Shown here: positions 1-8,033 of the stretch, one piece after another | How the letters are laid out: every line of letters begins with the position of its first letter | Numbering within the stretch: position 1 is the first letter of the stretch | Assembly (NCBI GenBank): GCA_910584195.1 | Contig: CAJTYV010000035.1 | Location: 1 to 23,629, forward strand | Length of the DNA stretch: 23,629 bases | DNA from: an uncultured Ruminococcus sp. | GTDB lineage: Bacteria > Bacillota > Clostridia > Oscillospirales > Ruminococcaceae | Direction: 5' to 3' | Notes under the pieces: generated by a model | Told to the model about the DNA's origin: nothing | The model's input: the letters and a program-made list of their open reading frames with translations, nothing else | Database searches by the model: none | Program-made: the position numbers and the translations under genes

Positions 1-50
1 CATATCTATGAAAAAAAGCCAAGCGTTTGCTTGACTTTTTCGACAGACTG

Positions 51-77
51 AAAGCAGGAGGAAATCTCCTGCTTTTT
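51..77 (+). terminator. Rho-independent terminator, probably bidirectional
   Basis: A 10-bp stem (51-60 with 66-75) closes a five-base loop and runs into five T residues at 73-77 on the plus strand. The A-run at 51-53 gives a weaker T-run on the minus strand. It overlaps the stop codon of the minus-strand AraC-type gene, so it can end that transcript. It can also end a plus-strand transcript arriving from outside the window. Confidence 0.75.
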
Positions 78-936
78 AATGTTCGGAAAAAAATTTTTTG
101 AAATCGGAGGGTGTACAGTGTTTTATCTCTTTAAATATCCTGTTGAATGTAGTCAGGCTCTTAAAACCTGCCTGCATAGCAACATCCGTAATGCTAAGCT
201 CCGGGCAGAGCAGAAGATGTTCTGCGGCTTTTGTCCGCCGTGCATTTATGTACTGTAAATATGACATAGAATTGTATTGCTTGAAAATTCTTGAGAAATG
301 ATACTTGCTGTACCCTGCCACGTCTGCAAGTCGTTCAAGGGAAATATCATACATATAATTTGTGTCGATATACTTCATAACCGCATTGAATTTTTCACTG
401 TATTCGTCAAGCTTGGCGTCATCGCAGCCGAGAAGGTCTTTACTTTTTTCAAGCTGGAATTCCCTGACCGCGGTAAGAAGCTTCACCAAAGCTATGTATA
501 TTTTCACATCTGCCAGTTCGTCTTTTTTTTCGTTCAGAGAATAAATATCAAGAAGCGTTTTTTTAGCAATACTGTGAAGCTCGTCGTCAAGAGCTTTATT
601 TATAACGAGCGGAGCGGAAATTCCGCGCATAACGGTTTCAACAGCCGAAACTCCGCTCAGTACGCTGTTGTCGCACTGAAGTATAAGTCTGTGTCCTGGA
701 ATTGCCGGCATACGATGCAGTTCGCCGGGCGGAATTATCAGCACATCGTGAACGGGAATATCATATTCTGTTTCTCCTGCGTATACTATGTAATGATTTT
801 CCAGAGGCATAAGCAGTTCAACCGCATCATGCCAATGAACGGGATAAGCTTCGTTATCGTGGTTGTCGTGAAGCAGGAACGACCGCTTGCTGTCGTATTC
901 AACAGTTTCAAAATCGCCCGAAAGATGCTTTATCAT
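76..936 (-). CDS. AraC-family transcriptional regulator with N-terminal cupin domain
   Basis: The 286-residue protein has the usual two-part layout of the AraC/XylS family. Residues about 25-90 form a cupin-like sensor with an HWH motif (34-36) and a PPGELHRM stretch (69-76). Residues about 185-283 form the DNA-binding domain with two helix-turn-helix units: ISLERLADVAGYSKYHFSRIFK at 198-219 and ITDVAMQAGFKSLTTFNRIFK at about 249-269. Such proteins usually sense a small sugar or related ligand and act on nearby promoters. The gene stands alone, divergent from the MBOAT gene, with its own promoter (1056-1084) and a leader of about 110 nt. The ligand and targets cannot be read from sequence; the divergent MBOAT/SGNH pair is one possible target. 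A GATCC-type purine-rich stretch (AAAGGATCGC) lies just before the ATG. Confidence 0.92.
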   Translation of the reverse strand: MIKHLSGDFETVEYDSKRSFLLHDNHDNEAYPVHWHDAVELLMPLENHYIVYAGETEYDIPVHDVLIIPPGELHRMPAIPGHRLILQCDNSVLSGVSAVETVMRGISAPLVINKALDDELHSIAKKTLLDIYSLNEKKDELADVKIYIALVKLLTAVREFQLEKSKDLLGCDDAKLDEYSEKFNAVMKYIDTNYMYDISLERLADVAGYSKYHFSRIFKQYNSMSYLQYINARRTKAAEHLLLCPELSITDVAMQAGFKSLTTFNRIFKEIKHCTPSDFKKFFSEH

Positions 937-1049
937 AATGCGATCCTTTCTGAAAGATAAAGGTGACCCCCGAAAGCTTCTGTGCGCTTTCAGGTTTTAG
1001 AAGAGGTCTGTTGACCTGAATGTTTAAGCTGTGAATTCAACTATCTGTC
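937..1049 (-). promoter_or_regulatory. Hairpin-rich 5' leader of the AraC-type gene
   Basis: Read on the minus strand, the leader between the predicted start site (about 1049) and the ATG at 936 holds two clear hairpins: AGGTC-AACA-GACCT, then GAAAGC-GCACAGAA-GCTTTC. A G-rich GGGGGTCACC stretch follows, which could compete for the first hairpin. No riboswitch class was recognised. It may affect translation or stability of the regulator mRNA, but this is inference. Confidence 0.4.
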
Positions 1050-1055
1050 CTTTAT

Positions 1056-1084
1056 ATTATACACGATTAAGACTTATTTGTAAA
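1056..1084 (-). promoter_or_regulatory. Sigma-A-type promoter of the AraC-type gene
   Basis: On the minus strand TTTACA (1079-1084) and TATAAT (1056-1061) are separated by exactly 17 bases. The start site would be near 1049, giving a leader of about 110 nt. Confidence 0.75.
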
Positions 1085-1133
1085 TAGAAGCTATAAAATT
1101 TTATGCAGTTTATACAAACAATAACAATTTCTT

Positions 1134-1162
1134 TTGGTAAAAAAGAATTGCCATAATATAAA
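1134..1162 (+). promoter_or_regulatory. Possible plus-strand promoter upstream of an inverted repeat
   Basis: TTGGTA (1134-1139) and TATAAA (1157-1162) lie 17 bases apart. A transcript starting near 1170 would include the long inverted repeat at 1207-1272. The match to consensus is moderate and the region is AT-rich, so chance is possible. Confidence 0.35.
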
Positions 1163-1206
1163 ATCGTAAACACCGAGATGTTCAAAGCTTCGCTTTCAAT
1201 AGATCT

Positions 1207-1272
1207 CCTCGGAAACTAAGGTACAGCCGTATGACCAAAGATTTGACAGACGGTGTGCGTTAGTTTCCGAGG
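1207..1272. repeat. Long inverted repeat / hairpin element
   Basis: The 13-mer CCTCGGAAACTAA (1207-1219) is perfectly inverted as TTAGTTTCCGAGG (1260-1272). Inside it, GCCGT and ACGGT can extend a second stem. No T-run follows, so it is not an ordinary terminator. It lies in the 530-base gap between the AraC-type and MBOAT genes. It could be an RNA leader structure, an operator-scale dyad or a small dispersed repeat; no family was recognised. Confidence 0.6.
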
Positions 1273-1326
1273 CGGTCTAATATACCGATGCTAAATATTA
1301 CAAATTGTTACAATTGTCGAAAGCTC

Positions 1327-1355
1327 TTGAAATTTGTGACAATTACGTGTAAAAT
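1327..1355 (+). promoter_or_regulatory. Promoter of the MBOAT-SGNH gene pair
   Basis: TTGAAA (1327-1332) and TAAAAT (1350-1355) are spaced by 17 bases. The predicted start near 1362 leaves a leader of about 240 nt before the MBOAT start codon at 1602. Confidence 0.55.
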
Positions 1356-1601
1356 AGAAGTAAGGTATATTTAACTTTAATAACGTATAAATATTATATA
1401 TCGTTTGTGTAGACGGCTCATGCCGCATCCGCGACAAAAATAAAGCGGACAAAAGAAAAAATCGTTATGACGCTAATGTATGCGAAGCCTGTTTTCCTTT
1501 ATTTCAGCCGAAAGGAATCACCCCCTTTGGCGTTAAAATGCAGTGGAACAAGGCTGCTCTGCATAAGCTTTCAAACGATTGTGATGACAAAGGGTGATAG
1601 A

Positions 1602-3011
1602 ATGGTTTTCAGCAGCTTGGAGTTTATATTTTTATTCCTTCCTGCATTCTTGTTAATTTACGGGTGCGTTCCTGCAAAATATAAAAATGCGGTTATTTTT
1701 ATAAGCAGTATTTTTTTCTACAGTATGGGTTTTTCGGATTTGGGCAAAGAAAAAAGATTTTTGTATACGTCTCTTTTTCTGCTTACCGTACTGTTTAATT
1801 TCATTATCGGCGAATTTATTTCAAATTTTCGGAAAGCGTCAAAGGTTTGGCTTGTCATCGGAATAATATTCAACTTTTGGTGGCTTTTGTTCTTTAAGTA
1901 TACGGGGTTTGCAGTTGAAAATGTAAACAGTCTTTTCGGTGCGGATTTTACGGTCAAAAATATTATTCTTCCTATCGGAATCAGCTTCTATACTTTCCAG
2001 AACGTCTCTTATATAATTGACGTTTACAGAAAAAATGCCGAATCGGAGAACAGTTTCATAAATTACGGCGCATATATCAGTATGTTTCCTCAGCTTATCG
2101 CAGGTCCGATAGTTACATATAATACGGTTGCCGAACAACTAAAAAAACGTACTCACAGCATAAAAAAGGTCGAAAACGGTTTAAAGACTTTTACTATAGG
2201 TCTCGGCTATAAGGTTCTTCTTGCCAATCAGCTTGGCGGTCTGTGGAGCGATCTTAGGATGATAGGCTATGAAAGCATCTCCACTCCTCTTGCATGGATG
2301 GGAATAATCGCTTATTCGTTTCAGCTTTATTTCGATTTTATGGGTTATTCTTACATGGCTATGGGGCTTGGCGAAATTATGGGCTTCACTATTCCGAAGA
2401 ACTTCGATTATCCTTATCTCTCGGTTACTATGACGGAATTCTGGAGACGCTGGCATATCACTCTCGGCAGCTGGTTCAGAGAATATATTTATATACCGCT
2501 TGGCGGAAACCGCAAGGGTACGGCTAAGCTTATACGAAATTCCTTGATAGTGTGGTTTTTCACCGGACTTTGGCATGGTGCAAGCTGGAATTTCGTCTTA
2601 TGGGGTCTTGTTCTTTTCGGACTTATCATGCTCGAAAAATTTGTGATCGGTGATTTTTTAAACAAGTACCGCTTTGCAGGGCACATTTACATGATACTTG
2701 CAATTCCGCTGACATGGCTGCTTTTTGCTGTTACAGATTTCGGCGACCTTGGTCAGTATTTCAGCAGACTTTTCGGTTCTGACGCCGGCAGCGAGATCAT
2801 CGTTAATGGAAAGGATTATGTGAAATATTGGGGAATTTACGGTAAATTCTTCATTGCGGGTCTGATATTCTCAACGAGAATACCTGAGCTTATATATAAA
2901 AAGATCAAAAGCTCGCTCTTTTGTGCAGTGCTTCTGTTAGCCGTATTTTGGGCTTCTGTTTACTGCATGTACAAGGGCATGAATGATCCGTTTTTGTATT
3001 TCAGATTCTGA
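1602..3011 (+). CDS. MBOAT family O-acyltransferase (AlgI/DltB-like)
   Basis: The 469-residue polytopic membrane protein belongs to the membrane-bound O-acyltransferase family, which moves acyl groups across or at the membrane onto extracellular polymers. The two signature histidines are visible: FWRRWHITLGSWFREYIYIPLGG, with His about 285, and GLWHGASWNFVLWG, with His about 325. The open frame extends upstream to 1467. I choose ATG 1602 because AGGGTGAT lies at the right distance before it, the protein then begins MVFSSLEFIFLFLP as in AlgI-type proteins, and the length fits the family. The next gene encodes an SGNH-fold protein, the usual partner in O-acetylation of exopolysaccharide, peptidoglycan or teichoic acid. 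The acceptor polymer is unknown. The absence of dltA/dltC neighbours makes D-alanylation less likely. Confidence 0.9.
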   Translation: MVFSSLEFIFLFLPAFLLIYGCVPAKYKNAVIFISSIFFYSMGFSDLGKEKRFLYTSLFLLTVLFNFIIGEFISNFRKASKVWLVIGIIFNFWWLLFFKYTGFAVENVNSLFGADFTVKNIILPIGISFYTFQNVSYIIDVYRKNAESENSFINYGAYISMFPQLIAGPIVTYNTVAEQLKKRTHSIKKVENGLKTFTIGLGYKVLLANQLGGLWSDLRMIGYESISTPLAWMGIIAYSFQLYFDFMGYSYMAMGLGEIMGFTIPKNFDYPYLSVTMTEFWRRWHITLGSWFREYIYIPLGGNRKGTAKLIRNSLIVWFFTGLWHGASWNFVLWGLVLFGLIMLEKFVIGDFLNKYRFAGHIYMILAIPLTWLLFAVTDFGDLGQYFSRLFGSDAGSEIIVNGKDYVKYWGIYGKFFIAGLIFSTRIPELIYKKIKSSLFCAVLLLAVFWASVYCMYKGMNDPFLYFRF

Positions 3012-3105
3012 TAAATATATCAGAGTTATAAAATGTGTGAACAAAACAGCGGAATAACCTTTTGCTTAAACATTCCGCAGAAAGCAAAGGAGACAATTTA
3101 ATGCA

Positions 3106-3969
3106 ATGAAAAAATTTAAGCAAAATACCTACACATGTCTGCTTTTGGCAACTTGTTTCGTAGCTTCTCCTTTCATATTTCACAGAATATGGAAAACAAG
3201 CTCCGAGGCCAAAAAAAAGGTCGAAATACCGCCGCCTTCTATAGGAACTTCCGAAACGGTTCCGGGAGAAGATACTGTTTCTGACCCTAATTATGATCCG
3301 GCAGGTCAGCCGACTTCCGATGGAACGCCGATCGACCCTTCATTAGCTCCGCCCACGCCTACCGTTTCACCTGAATCCATATGTACTTTTGTAAGCAGCG
3401 ATGCGTCATATTTTGACGACGCTCTGTTTATAGGAGATTCAAGGACTGTCGGAATACAGGAATACGGTACTCTTACAAACGCAGATTATTTCTGCTCTGT
3501 GGGTATGATGTCCTGTAAAATAGACGAGGAATACATAAATAATATGAATTTCGACCAGCTTATAGATTCAAAGCAGTATGGAAAGATTTACCTTATGCTT
3601 GGAATCAATGAGGTGGGCAACGATTTTCAGTATACGCTTACTCAGTACAGGGCGGTAGTGGAGCGTCTGAAAGCCCATCAGCCTAACGCTATTATTTATG
3701 TTCAGGGAAATCTTCATGTTTCGGCATCGGCGGAAACATCTGTCATCAGCAACGAGAAGATAAACTACCTCAATAGTCTTATAGCGGGTCTTGCGGACAA
3801 CAAAAAGGTGTTTTACATTGATATAAACGAGGTTTATGACGATGAATACGGCTGTCTTACAGAGGCTTATACTTCTGACGGCGTTCACCCCCTTGCAATG
3901 TATTATAAACAGTGGTGTGACTGGCTTTGCACAAAGACTATTTCCGCTGTGCCGGTTTCACCTGCGTAA
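3106..3969 (+). CDS. Membrane-anchored SGNH/GDSL-hydrolase-like protein
   Basis: This 287-residue protein has one N-terminal membrane segment (about residues 9-25) and a Pro/Thr/Ser-rich spacer (about 40-90), then an extracellular SGNH-type domain. Family blocks are visible: IGDSRTVG with the candidate nucleophile Ser112, LGINEVGND (Gly166/Asn168) and SDGVHP with Asp258 and His261. These residues make hydrolase or acyltransferase activity plausible. The gene follows the MBOAT gene by 94 bases with no terminator between, and such pairs load acyl groups on surface polysaccharides. An AAAGGAGA ribosome site precedes it. An ATG five bases upstream (3101) opens only ATG CAA TGA, overlapping the true start, which is a curiosity. 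The exact substrate cannot be stated. Confidence 0.85.
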   Translation: MKKFKQNTYTCLLLATCFVASPFIFHRIWKTSSEAKKKVEIPPPSIGTSETVPGEDTVSDPNYDPAGQPTSDGTPIDPSLAPPTPTVSPESICTFVSSDASYFDDALFIGDSRTVGIQEYGTLTNADYFCSVGMMSCKIDEEYINNMNFDQLIDSKQYGKIYLMLGINEVGNDFQYTLTQYRAVVERLKAHQPNAIIYVQGNLHVSASAETSVISNEKINYLNSLIAGLADNKKVFYIDINEVYDDEYGCLTEAYTSDGVHPLAMYYKQWCDWLCTKTISAVPVSPA

Positions 3970-4093
3970 AATGTTGTTTTCGTTATGCCGACTGAATAAG
4001 TTTATTGTCGTAAAGCGATGTATATGATTACGTCATAAAAAAGTGGGGGACTTTATCTTTCGCTTTTGTTTGTCCATAAAACCTGACAAAATA

Positions 4094-4133
4094 AGGGAAC
4101 GCTTTCTCTTGCAGAGCGTTCCCTCTTTCTTTT
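4094..4133. terminator. Bidirectional terminator between convergent operons
   Basis: AGGGAACGCT (4094-4103) and AGCGTTCCCT (4115-4124) form a perfect 10-bp stem with an 11-base loop. TCTTTCTTTT follows on the plus strand and an A/T-rich tract on the other side. It lies between the plus-strand SGNH gene and the minus-strand topoisomerase subunit A gene. Confidence 0.85.
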
Positions 4134-4188
4134 GGAATCACATTTTTTTATACAGACTTTGTGCAGCCATATGAGCTGCCTGTATCTT

Positions 4189-6429
4189 TTAAAAGCTGAG
4201 CTGGTTAGAGTCGCCGAGTTCCTTTGCAGGTTTGCCGGCAGACGGTACGGATTTAACGCGGTACTTTTCAAGTTCAGCCGAATTTTCCTCGGTGACAAGT
4301 ATAGCAGCTTCCAAAGCAGCTTTTTTGCGCAGGTTTATAACCTGTACGCCTTGAGAATCCCTTGTGGTTTTGGGCAGTATCATTCCCGTGTTGAATACAA
4401 GCGCGTGACCGCTTGAAGTTCTCAGAAGAATATCAGAGTCCTCTGCCGTGTAAACCGCGGCAATAAGCGGAGATTTATCCGAAAATGCCTTGGCGAGCTT
4501 TCGGCGGTTGGTTTTTGTTTCATAGGCTTTCAGCGGAATTTTGGCAGCTTTGCCGTTTTCAAAGAAAAATATCATGTATCCGCTGTAATCTACGGTGGTT
4601 ACAGCATATTTCAGGCTTTCCTCCTCGTCAAAACCAAGCTTTGCGGGAATATAGTCGCCCATAACGCTTGCTTTGCTGTCGTCGAAGGCGGCGGCTTTCG
4701 ATTTATACGCCTGCGCCTTATCGGTAAAGAAAATAAGCTCTGTTCTGTTGGAAGCTTCAAAAGTCTGGCTGATATAGTCGCCGTCCTTGAGTTTTTGTTC
4801 GCCGCTCATACGGAGTGATTGCGGCGTAATTTTCTTGAAATATCCGCTGTTTGTAATGAAAATATGAACAGGATAGTCAGGGGTATCGTCAATTTCGCTT
4901 ACCTCTTCCACGTCGGTGATGTAATAGAACTGAGTTTTTCTCGGCTGACCATAATTTTTAATTACGTCTTTCAGCTCCTTGACTATAACGGCGCGGATTT
5001 TTTTCTTATCTCCGAGAAGTTCCTCCATTTCAGCTATATCCTTTTTAAGCTGATCGACATCCTCTATACGGCGCAAAATATACTCTTTGTTGATATTGCG
5101 AAGCTTTATTTCAGCCACGTATTCCGCCTGTACTTCATCAATTCCGAAGCCTATCATAAGGTTTGGCACAACATCCGATTCATTTTCAGTCTCGCGGATA
5201 ATCTTTATAGCCTTGTCAATGTCAAGTAAAATTTTTGAGAGAGCTTCCAATAAGTGGAGTTTTTCTTTTTTCTTTTGTAAATCGTAGTAGGTTCGACGTT
5301 TGACGCATTCCTCGCGGAAAGCTGTCCACTCTGTCAGGATCTCCCGTACGCCCATGACTTTTGGCGTTCCTGCAATGAGAATATTGAAATTGCAGGGATA
5401 GCTGTCCTGTAACGGGGTAAGGCGATAAAGCTTCTGCATAAGAGCATCCGGGTCAACGCCTCTTTTCAGGTCGATAGCTATTTTCAATCCGTCAATTCCC
5501 GTTTCATCGCGTATGTATGAGACCTCGCGTATCTTGCCTGATTTTACAAGGTCGACAACCTTTGCGATAATGGCTTCAACCGTAGTGGTATATGGAATTT
5601 CCGTAACTTCAATACAGTTAGAGGCTTTGTCAAAGCTGTATTTGCAGCGTAGTTTTATGCTGCCTCTGCCGGTTTCGTAAACCTTGCTGAGTTCGGCTTC
5701 GTCATAGAACAAAAAACCTCCGCCGGGGAAGTCGGGGCCTTTGAGTGTGCTGATAATGTTATGATCTGGATTTTTCATCAGAGCTATCGTAGTTTCGCAT
5801 ATCTCAGTCAGATTGAACGGGCAGACGTTGCTTGCCATAGAGACTGCAATGCCCGTATTGGCGTTGACAAGAACCGTAGGAAAGGTAGTTGGCAGGAGGG
5901 TAGGTTCTTTCATAGTGTTGTCGTAGTTCGGCACGAAATCCACGGTATCTTTTTCAATATCGCGGAAAAGCTCGGCGCATATTTTTTCGAGCTTAACTTC
6001 GGTGTATCGCGATGCGGCGGCTTTCATGCTGCTCGAATACTGCTTGCCGAAAGTACCCTTGGAATCCACGAACGGGTGCAGGAGAGCTTCGTTTCCGCGT
6101 GTAAGGCGAACCATAGTTTCGTAGATAGACTGATCGCCGTGAGGATTGAGCTTCATAGTTGCTCCAACAACGTTAGCGGATTTTGAGCGTTCCTTATCGG
6201 GACTGAGTAGACCGTTTTTATACATCATGTATAAAAGCTTGCGGTGAGATGGCTTGAATCCGTCAATTTCGGGCAAAGCTCTCGATATGATAACGCTCAT
6301 GGCGTAGGGCATATAATTTTTTTTTAGGGTATCGGTGATAGTTTCGTCAACGATACTTCCCGAGCCTTCGATATAAGCCTCATGCTTAAAGGCGGCGGTT
6401 TTTTTGGGTGAATCTTTTTTTCTTGGCAT
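4189..6429 (-). CDS. parC: Type II DNA topoisomerase subunit A (ParC/GyrA-like)
   Basis: The 746-residue protein is the DNA breakage-reunion subunit of a bacterial type II topoisomerase. Residues about 28-460 carry the winged-helix and tower regions; AAASRYTEVKLEKI contains the catalytic Tyr142 preceded by Arg141. The quinolone-pocket helix reads NPHGDQSIYETMVRLT, so the position matching E. coli GyrA Ser83 is Gln100 and the Asp87 equivalent is Glu104. The C-terminal third (about 490-720) looks like the beta-pinwheel DNA-wrapping domain, but I see no clear GyrA-box, which favours a topoisomerase IV role over gyrase. It is the last gene of the operon led by subunit B, with AGGAG before ATG and a terminator downstream. 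The ParC name is by family inference; a separate GyrA should exist elsewhere in the genome. Confidence 0.88.
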   Translation of the reverse strand: MPRKKDSPKKTAAFKHEAYIEGSGSIVDETITDTLKKNYMPYAMSVIISRALPEIDGFKPSHRKLLYMMYKNGLLSPDKERSKSANVVGATMKLNPHGDQSIYETMVRLTRGNEALLHPFVDSKGTFGKQYSSSMKAAASRYTEVKLEKICAELFRDIEKDTVDFVPNYDNTMKEPTLLPTTFPTVLVNANTGIAVSMASNVCPFNLTEICETTIALMKNPDHNIISTLKGPDFPGGGFLFYDEAELSKVYETGRGSIKLRCKYSFDKASNCIEVTEIPYTTTVEAIIAKVVDLVKSGKIREVSYIRDETGIDGLKIAIDLKRGVDPDALMQKLYRLTPLQDSYPCNFNILIAGTPKVMGVREILTEWTAFREECVKRRTYYDLQKKKEKLHLLEALSKILLDIDKAIKIIRETENESDVVPNLMIGFGIDEVQAEYVAEIKLRNINKEYILRRIEDVDQLKKDIAEMEELLGDKKKIRAVIVKELKDVIKNYGQPRKTQFYYITDVEEVSEIDDTPDYPVHIFITNSGYFKKITPQSLRMSGEQKLKDGDYISQTFEASNRTELIFFTDKAQAYKSKAAAFDDSKASVMGDYIPAKLGFDEEESLKYAVTTVDYSGYMIFFFENGKAAKIPLKAYETKTNRRKLAKAFSDKSPLIAAVYTAEDSDILLRTSSGHALVFNTGMILPKTTRDSQGVQVINLRKKAALEAAILVTEENSAELEKYRVKSVPSAGKPAKELGDSNQLSF

Positions 6430-6448
6430 CTGTAACTGTTCTCCTTAT

Positions 6449-6904
6449 TTATCGTAAACTTTTTGTCATAACATCATAGCACAGAAAGTCGCCGTTATCT
6501 GTTTTTATCATGTGATATTCAGCAGGGGTGTAGTCTTTGGAAAGATAAATTTTCTTAGCCGGAAGAGAAGCTGAAAGGCATATTTCAGCGAAATTTTCAG
6601 AAATCTTTTTTTCAGCGAATTTCATAAGCTGCGAACCTAAGCCTTTTCCCTGAAACTCCGGCAGAACGAACAAGCGGTTAAGTTCGTTTCCGTTTACCGT
6701 AACGGTTCCGGCAGGTATGCCGCTTTCCCTTAAAATAAAAACATTTCCGCCGTCAATGTCGCGTTTTATGGCTGTTCTGTTGTGGTGACTGAGGAAAAAA
6801 TCCACAGCGCCGCGTGGGTAGTAATGTGGATATATGGATTCTATGGTCGTATGAGTTATATGAATAACAGCTTCAATGTCTTTGATTACTGCTTGTGTTA
6901 TCAT
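6449..6904 (-). CDS. GNAT family N-acetyltransferase
   Basis: The 151-residue protein has the GNAT fold pattern. After the central strands (VFILRESGIPAGTVTV, residues about 55-70) comes LNRLFVLPEFQGKGLGSQLMKFAEKK. Its Q-G-K-G-L-G (85-90) is the acetyl-CoA pyrophosphate-binding loop. Such enzymes acetylate small molecules or protein amines; the substrate here is unknown. The start codon overlaps the stop of the upstream membrane-protein gene in an ATGA, and parC begins about 20 bases after the stop, so it is embedded in the topoisomerase operon and probably translationally coupled. Confidence 0.85.
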   Translation of the reverse strand: MITQAVIKDIEAVIHITHTTIESIYPHYYPRGAVDFFLSHHNRTAIKRDIDGGNVFILRESGIPAGTVTVNGNELNRLFVLPEFQGKGLGSQLMKFAEKKISENFAEICLSASLPAKKIYLSKDYTPAEYHMIKTDNGDFLCYDVMTKSLR

Positions 6905-8022
6905 TTTTTATTCTCCATAGATTTTTTATGGCCGGAATACTGAACGGCAATGCGGTTTTCGGGGTGACTGTCACATAAATAAAGTACAAAAACGAAAATA
7001 TATTCAAGGGGTTTCATCAGGATATAGACAATATCGGCACGAGTTCTTGTCGTTATGTGTCTGGAAATCGGATAGCCGTACTTGTTGTAAGCTCCGCGCA
7101 CTGTTTTATGGAATCTCGGCAGTTTTTCCGCTATCATATCTTCAAAAGCGTTTGCGATAAGAAGCTGTCTGTTGACTACAATAGTATCGCCGAGACGTTT
7201 GCCGTATCGCAGAGGCTTCACAATTTTTTTGTGACCGCCGGCAGCAACGGTGCATAGATAGTGACCGTCATACTCAATAGGTGCAGGAGGTATCTGAGTT
7301 GAAAATGTCCAGTCGGCAGTCATGGTAAACGCTTTTATGAAGCCGTCCGCGCCCTGTCCAAGGATTATATACAATATTTCAAATATTACCGCAATAGGGA
7401 AAATAAGCGCAAAGCTGAACAAAGTCATTGTTGAAACCTTTGACATAATTTTGCCGAGCCATGCGCCGAATTTGGTTCTGTAGGCAGTTTCGCGTTCATT
7501 GGCAAGTCTCACATGTTCTATGATGTGGGATCTTATGCGTCTTACAGCAAGCATGATTATATTTGCAAGATACAGCAAACAGAGGATAAAAAGCAAACCA
7601 TCGCAGTTTTCCGAAAGCTGAATGTACAGAAATATTCCTGCGATAATGCCGAGAGCTGTGCAGGCGATAGACGCTGCCGAAATGACAGGGGAGAGCTTTT
7701 CGGGCTTAAACACTCCAAGAATGGAGAGTCCGAGATAACCGAGAATAATAATAGTTATGATAAGGTCGCCGTATTCGCTGTGCAGAGGGCTGTGATAAGA
7801 GCCGACCCATACCGCAGTATCGTAATCCTCAGGGGTTATACCGTTTCCGAGTATATCTACGCTCATATCAAAAGCGATCATTGTCATAATAAGTCCGGTA
7901 TATGTGCCGAAAATATCGAGTATGATCTCTAATCCTCTTTTATTCTTGAAAAAATTCAAAATATTTATGGCTGTCATAGCAAACGGAAATCCAAGAAATA
8001 TTATAAACAAAACATAATCCAT
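6901..8022 (-). CDS. Polytopic membrane protein of unknown function (possibly DUF6688-like)
   Basis: The 373-residue protein has about six hydrophobic segments in its first 230 residues. A soluble stretch follows (about 240-340) with the motifs AAGGHKKIVKPLRYGKR, NRQLLIANAFEDMI and GYPISRHI. A further hydrophobic stretch near IVYILMKPLEYIFVFVLYL precedes the polar C-terminus. The motif NRQLLxANAFED recalls uncharacterised Firmicutes membrane proteins; DUF6688 is my recollection and unverified. An upstream TTG (8035-8037) overlaps the parE stop. I prefer ATG 8022, because TGAGGG lies eight bases before it. It sits between parE and the GNAT gene, overlapping the latter by four bases. A role linked to topology is not implied by its sequence. 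Confidence 0.75.
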   Translation of the reverse strand: MDYVLFIIFLGFPFAMTAINILNFFKNKRGLEIILDIFGTYTGLIMTMIAFDMSVDILGNGITPEDYDTAVWVGSYHSPLHSEYGDLIITIIILGYLGLSILGVFKPEKLSPVISAASIACTALGIIAGIFLYIQLSENCDGLLFILCLLYLANIIMLAVRRIRSHIIEHVRLANERETAYRTKFGAWLGKIMSKVSTMTLFSFALIFPIAVIFEILYIILGQGADGFIKAFTMTADWTFSTQIPPAPIEYDGHYLCTVAAGGHKKIVKPLRYGKRLGDTIVVNRQLLIANAFEDMIAEKLPRFHKTVRGAYNKYGYPISRHITTRTRADIVYILMKPLEYIFVFVLYLCDSHPENRIAVQYSGHKKSMENKK

Positions 8023-8033
8023 AATAGTATCCC

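Noticed and set aside
1467..1601. Upstream extension of the MBOAT gene (start at 1467)
   Set aside because: The extra 45 residues are unlike the family and the AGGGTGAT site fits ATG 1602.
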